Positions 61,701-64,000 of a stretch of DNA of 64,000 nt are shown piece after piece; position 1 is the stretch's first letter, and each line of letters starts with the position of its first letter. The position numbers and the translations under genes are program-made. Where the stretch lies: contig NZ_BFAQ01000030.1 in the NCBI RefSeq assembly GCF_002933855.1, positions 1-64,000 of the forward strand, written 5' to 3'. The notes below the pieces were generated by a model. It did not search any database and was not told the DNA's origin. It saw nothing but the letters and a program-made list of their open reading frames with translations. Source of the stretch: Vibrio penaeicida. Its GTDB lineage: Bacteria > Pseudomonadota > Gammaproteobacteria > Enterobacterales > Vibrionaceae.

Positions 61701-63902
61701 AAGTACTGCGCTGTCCGCGCTCTGTTGTATTGCGCTCACCCTAAGAAGCGGCCCAGCTTCTAAGTCAAACATATGGGCCTGCTCTCTGTCGATAATGGTT
61801 TGTAGATCATCCGAAGTGCTGAGGAATTCGAAAGATCGGTGCAACGGCGTAGGTACAAGGTTACCCGCACTGTTGAGTGCAAAACCCGTCTGGAACACAT
61901 CAAATTTAGAGACCAAAAGCGCGAGTGCCGTTTCTAGCTGGTTCACATCCAATGACCCACGCACGTCTATCGGCAGTAAAATGTTATAGCTCTGAGATTG
62001 ACCCGATTGACTCAAAAACCAAAAGCTGGATTGCGCGAATGACACCCGTTCTTCGGTTGCAGTTTGACTCGATGAAATGAACGCGGGTAACTGAGCGATA
62101 GAATCTGAAGAAGCGTCAATATGGGTCGCCAAATCTTTGAGGGTTGAGTGCAGGAATATTGATTCGAGACTGATGCTTTTATCGAATTCCATTTGTATTT
62201 TATCGAGCAACTTAACCGCTAGAATGGATTCCCCGCCAACACTAAAAAACGAGCTGTCACGACCGATTCTGTCTTCGCTCACGCCAAGCAAACTCGCCCA
62301 AATTGTTCGAAGCTTCCGCTCAGTTTCTGTCACCACAACTTGTATAGGTTCGTTAGATCCAAAATGACGAGTTAGAAGCGCTTTCTTATCCACTTTGCCG
62401 TTATGATTAAAAGGAAAGTCAGATACCTCTACCAAGCTCTCTGGCACCATATAGTTTGGTAACTGCTCCTCAAGAATGGCGCGAATGTTGTTTAAATCTC
62501 GCTTCGGGGTGGTTTGCTTTATAAACGCACTTAATCCAAATGAATCATGCTTACCACCAAACACCACCACCGCTTGGCTAATCGAACTTATCGACGTCAG
62601 CGCTTGTTCAATTTCACCTAGCTCGACTCGAAACCCTCGAATTTGCACCTGGTCGTCTTTACGACCATGAAAAACAAGGTTTCCATCAGGATCTTTGCTC
62701 ACCCTATCGCCTGTGCGATACATAGGTTGCCCATCTTCTGCCGTCGAAAAGCGACCCATGGTTCGCTCGTCAGCGTTGATGTAGCCAAGCGCAATACCCG
62801 CTCCTTTTACCCAAAGCTCTCCTTGTTCTCCGTCTTTACACGCATTTTGGTGGTCATCGAGAATCAGGCATTGGGTATTGAGAACCGGTTTTCCTATGGG
62901 TGGGCAGTGCCCAGACACGTACGTATCAACTTTATGAGTAGTGGCAACATGGGTTTCGGTCGGTCCGTAGTGATTCCACAATTCACACAATGAGTGTGTA
63001 GTGAGAAATTGGCACATATTGACTGACATTTGCAATGCTTCACCAGCCACAATCACTTGCTTTAGCGCAGGCATTAACTTATTGAATTCCAATGCGTGAT
63101 CAGTTATCCAACCAAAAACAGCGGGGGGCAAAAAGACTCTTTCTACATTTTTCTGAATAATGATATCCGGAAGCTGAGATAGATCTTCTTTCTGCTCATC
63201 GCTCATCATTACCAATGTCGAACCCGTCGCCCAAGCGGTGGTCATTTCTTGTATGGAGACATCAAAGGTAGCAGGCGTAAATTGAAGCGTTCGGTAAGGC
63301 TGTGTTATATGGTCTTGCTGAATCTGCGAACGCACTAAATTAACCAGCGTTCTGTGAGTTTGCATTACCCCTTTGGGCGCTCCCGTAGATCCGGAGGTAT
63401 ACAGAAGGTAAGCCGCTGTCTTATCTGATAATTCTAGATTTAAATTATGGATACCTAAATGTGGGTCACCCATAATATTTTTTATATTTTCTGTCGAATC
63501 AAACGGAAAGGAAATCTCTCCTTCATAGTGATCGCTATATAAACACAAAGCCGCATTGCTAGAATTCAATATATAATGATTTCGAGCTTTAGGTATCCCT
63601 TGATTTATAGGAAGGTAGCAATGTCCGGACTTCAAACAACCTAATATTGAATATATCAACTCTTCGGTTCGTTCTACCATAATCGCAATGACACTGCCTT
63701 TGGGTAGTTTCATTAAATTTAGGCGATGCGCGATTTTGTTTGATCGCGCATTCAACTCAAAATACGTTGTTTTTCTTCCATTAAACTCAATAGCTACATT
63801 ATCTTTTGAAGTTTTCGACTTTTCCTCTAAGAAATCATGTATTAAGACATGGTCACTGTTCTTATCAAAAGGTTCTGGTTTACTTAAAGCCTGGGTTTCC
63901 AT
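55791..63902 (-). CDS. Non-ribosomal peptide synthetase, modules 1-3: A-T-C-A-T-C-A-T
   Basis: A 2703-aa NRPS starting with an A domain, with no starter C domain. A1: YTSGSTGAPKG near 166, WNHYGPTETH near 320. T1 Ser in VGGESILAV near 552. C1: PHIIADG near 742 (catalytic His kept, first His is Pro). A2: YTSGSTGKPKG near 1206. T2: LGGHSLQAV near 1596. C2: SHLIFDG near 1787. A3: YTSGSTGKPKG near 2267. T3: VGGHSLLLI near 2646. By Stachelhaus positions, A1 reads D-V-Q-F-I-A-H-V-A and A2 D-V-Q-F-I-A-H-V-V, both close to the proline code DVQLIAHVVK; A3 reads D-V-S-S-I-G-A-I-C, not assigned. The acidic C-terminal tail (TKDDSTEEMEW) suits docking to the next protein. AGGGAT precedes ATG 63902. Confidence 0.95.
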   Translation of the reverse strand: METQALSKPEPFDKNSDHVLIHDFLEEKSKTSKDNVAIEFNGRKTTYFELNARSNKIAHRLNLMKLPKGSVIAIMVERTEELIYSILGCLKSGHCYLPINQGIPKARNHYILNSSNAALCLYSDHYEGEISFPFDSTENIKNIMGDPHLGIHNLNLELSDKTAAYLLYTSGSTGAPKGVMQTHRTLVNLVRSQIQQDHITQPYRTLQFTPATFDVSIQEMTTAWATGSTLVMMSDEQKEDLSQLPDIIIQKNVERVFLPPAVFGWITDHALEFNKLMPALKQVIVAGEALQMSVNMCQFLTTHSLCELWNHYGPTETHVATTHKVDTYVSGHCPPIGKPVLNTQCLILDDHQNACKDGEQGELWVKGAGIALGYINADERTMGRFSTAEDGQPMYRTGDRVSKDPDGNLVFHGRKDDQVQIRGFRVELGEIEQALTSISSISQAVVVFGGKHDSFGLSAFIKQTTPKRDLNNIRAILEEQLPNYMVPESLVEVSDFPFNHNGKVDKKALLTRHFGSNEPIQVVVTETERKLRTIWASLLGVSEDRIGRDSSFFSVGGESILAVKLLDKIQMEFDKSISLESIFLHSTLKDLATHIDASSDSIAQLPAFISSSQTATEERVSFAQSSFWFLSQSGQSQSYNILLPIDVRGSLDVNQLETALALLVSKFDVFQTGFALNSAGNLVPTPLHRSFEFLSTSDDLQTIIDREQAHMFDLEAGPLLRVSAIQQSADSAVLLLSVPHIIADGWSMELVYKELVALYITAELPSIKPKFGFQEFALSQRKWVKKGLLEPSRQYWKTTLASLPVVHQIPLDYPRPTIRTFEGNQASVSLQASLISDIERWSSTRGMTLFMTVHAAFSLLLGRLSQAEDLVIGVPTGGRTNSDFSQVVGYLSNLVLLRTEYNPRMRVDAYCEQIKQRNLDALKHQNYPFECVIEELDYSANPYFNPLFQVMLSVEDQLTKLETEEAVFVPQHYLTQGAKYDLHLRIMKMNDGQISLDLEYDSKLFREDTAQQLVDGVSTLLKGFTENQNFELHALPFAPLSEWKALPKKQPRTQTRNLFTLFTDAVKQSPNLTALEFNSASMSYAELDLYSNQLGAWLQNAGVEKDQHVGISIPRSFELVIAILGVIKAGGVYVPFEESQPDARLKIIAEDADIRLLITDGIPKNWAPSSISQVNVDTAIHHGDTQRLQPVERFDDDPLSLIYTSGSTGKPKGVVQTHRTIRNLVEHQSLEDGMNESLRTLQFTPIGFDVSIQELATSWKTLSPLVLIEQSEKDELNEFAQCLAEKNIERLFCPPAVLSVLAEQHADLHCRLSLKEVIVAGEALILTPAIRRMFLKLDGCQLWNHYGPTETHVVTTYRVDTSSDGEFPPIGSPISHASLFVLNASGLPCSQGETGELWVGGDCLAKGYHQRDEETQARFQHHNYAGQRLYRTGDLVRQSSRGTLEYIGRQDTQVKIRGYRIELSGVESTLLKLAHVSEARVIAQPRTVHDKQLIAYVVLTNSGADESLIIPSLHASLSEQLPSYMLPHSIISVPSFPLTTNGKLDIAKLPDPKEATLSTAEEGELTPALIKMKAIWADVLEMSPSNFSIIDSFFSLGGHSLQAVRLVNRVVREYKEDLSLRDFFQNSSVEKLFRFLEDRSPSALVGSTIPKRNIQLPIPLASQQEKLWFVWKLEGGLKEYNQQLVIRDPQCLNRKAVESLFNQLVMANPALRTQFYQEKGEWFQKAISSVSLELDWESVSTVLPKDLNAMCLSEKETEFDLTKQIGLKVKVLETSEANNIWILTLSHLIFDGASASVLLEDISLLAQDKHLSKDKDYFDYAQWVQLISQPVEEAGLRFWKQHLKGIPDLLHMPLDFARPNNPCFSAESVPIEINPQLLVKLREAAAMHDLTLHMLIHGTLSLTLSMYAGVTDVVLGIPVANRESEALNDVIGFFANTIAVRTDCNREQTLNDFWAQIRSNASLVQQYQSVPFDKVVEVCNPVRSRSYSPIFQVLFSMNSVNHASKESPFELMTEAMAEQHSVLDLIVNLVEDEQQCHGHFTYQKALFTQSSMARLAQSWVAMLEMMALMVSQKQETIPLHDLPLVEGNLIGQHPQSKRLNAPELNVSKAPSHTVLCDFKEQVRLRGQAVALSYEIDNQLFSISYIRLNELSDTLASVLSSDGMKAGDMVVVHVQRDPLTVITQLALFKIGAVYLPVEESTPAERQAVIIEESRAQWQIQFSVNNIAAKGVKAKFISLPQLSAMKVLDFTPNTLSAETSAYAIYTSGSTGKPKGVLVGHGGLANTIRSLVSEYHLHDDARVLQNVPLGFDVSISEVWQALCSGASLHIIGKDALVPGKPLSQTLITHKITHLSIVPTALDVIEPHKDMALESLIVGGEVTSKALIERWLPFCRYFVAYGPTECSICCFTQEYDPNTSIYSIGNIVPNMQARVLDDYDQPVIPGAIGELCISGVGLAKGYLNRPELTNQRFFEWEDGFTYYRSGDLVRVLGDGTIEFHGRDDHQVKIRGQRVELTEIESAISRVESVRACAVTYEAHHGAQQLVAYIVLSGRQDLNAASFDEIKSVTENELPSYMRPNHVIALEYLPFTASGKLDKSQLPSPDMGVKATAIQLPTNEIETSLLSLWAELLSLPPEQISTDESFFSVGGHSLLLIKLINEIEVRYGMSMSTSFAYENNTIVQMAVAIEEANYSSQTKDDSTEEMEW

Positions 63903-64000
63903 CTACTATCCCTAGAATTTTAGGTGCAATAACCCTATGCATTTATTCCTATAAAGGAGTGACTTAAATGCACAAAGATATAGCCAAATGGTTTTAAATA
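63903..64000. other. Upstream region of the NRPS operon with a tiny ORF
   Basis: The last 98 bp hold the ribosome site of the first NRPS gene and must carry part of its promoter. On the plus strand AAAGGAG is followed by ATG 63968 and nine codons (MHKDIAKWF) before TAA at 63995-63997. The strong ribosome site is notable, but so short an ORF may be chance. The window ends here, so the divergent neighbour is unknown. Confidence 0.3.

Noticed and set aside
47249..63902. Siderophore synthesis cluster
   Set aside because: No catechol or hydroxamate starter genes, no TonB receptor, no Fur site seen and proline-type A domains; the EntS-like exporter alone is not enough.
1..64000. tRNA, rRNA, insertion sequences or prophage
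   Set aside because: No cloverleaf-like or rRNA-like segments, transposase motifs or terminal repeats were recognised by eye; a tRNAscan or ISfinder run would be decisive.

Overview
The window looks like chromosome from a Vibrio-type gammaproteobacterium. The reasons are the mix of gene families (dCache chemoreceptor, cytochrome b562, DM13 and DUF3047 proteins, a ribbon-helix-helix protein typical of marine gammaproteobacteria), moderate-to-low GC by eye, and Fur, CRP and FNR style operators. The assignment to Vibrio is an inference. No rRNA, tRNA, CRISPR array, transposase or phage gene was seen.

Region 1 (1-9350, minus strand) is a contact-dependent-inhibition-like locus. A secreted two-partner-secretion (TPS) exoprotein is followed by a second large protein with its own signal peptide, a DUF637-type region and a C-terminal PD-(D/E)XK-like nuclease tail. 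A probable immunity protein follows 3 bp later, then three small secreted paralogues, one broken by a nonsense codon. A Fur-box-like site lies upstream. No TpsB/CdiB transporter is in the window. A divergent secreted YWTD beta-propeller gene follows.

Region 2 (10.6-21.8 kb) is a beta-galactoside/galactose utilisation unit: two CUT1 permeases, a binding protein, LacZ, GalT, GalK and GalM on the minus strand, with the matching ATPase divergent. GalR/LacI-type operators and an FNR/CRP-like palindrome sit in the control regions. galE and a dedicated repressor are not in the window.

Region 3 (21.8-41.1 kb) is mixed housekeeping and accessory content: a chemoreceptor, a PLP-dependent decarboxylase, cytochrome b562, DUF3047, HAD phosphatase, FAD oxidoreductase, NodB-fold deacetylase, DM13 protein, PlsC, a large lipoprotein, a LysR regulator, two VOC proteins, an RHH protein, and a Tat-exported GMC dehydrogenase pair. 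Two neighbouring genes carry 18-bp tandem repeats across their stop codons, and lacZ has an in-frame array with the same 18-bp period.

Region 4 (41.1-46.8 kb) is an ABC importer with two permeases, an ATPase, a binding protein, a GpdQ-like metallophosphodiesterase and a LacI-family regulator. It probably takes up and cleaves a phosphodiester or related organophosphate.

Region 5 (47.2-63.9 kb, minus strand) is the most unusual part: a six-gene operon of two NRPSs, a GT2 glycosyltransferase, an MFS exporter, a NodB-type deacetylase and a GNAT-like acyltransferase. The NRPS order reads A-T-C-A-T-C-A-T then docking-C-A-T-E*. The first two A domains carry proline-type codes. The terminal domain is a degenerate epimerisation domain with an HRxxxDP core, and there is no thioesterase. 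The GT/deacetylase/acyltransferase trio resembles the logic of NodC/NodB/NodA, suggesting a glycosylated, re-acylated Pro-Pro-containing tetrapeptide.
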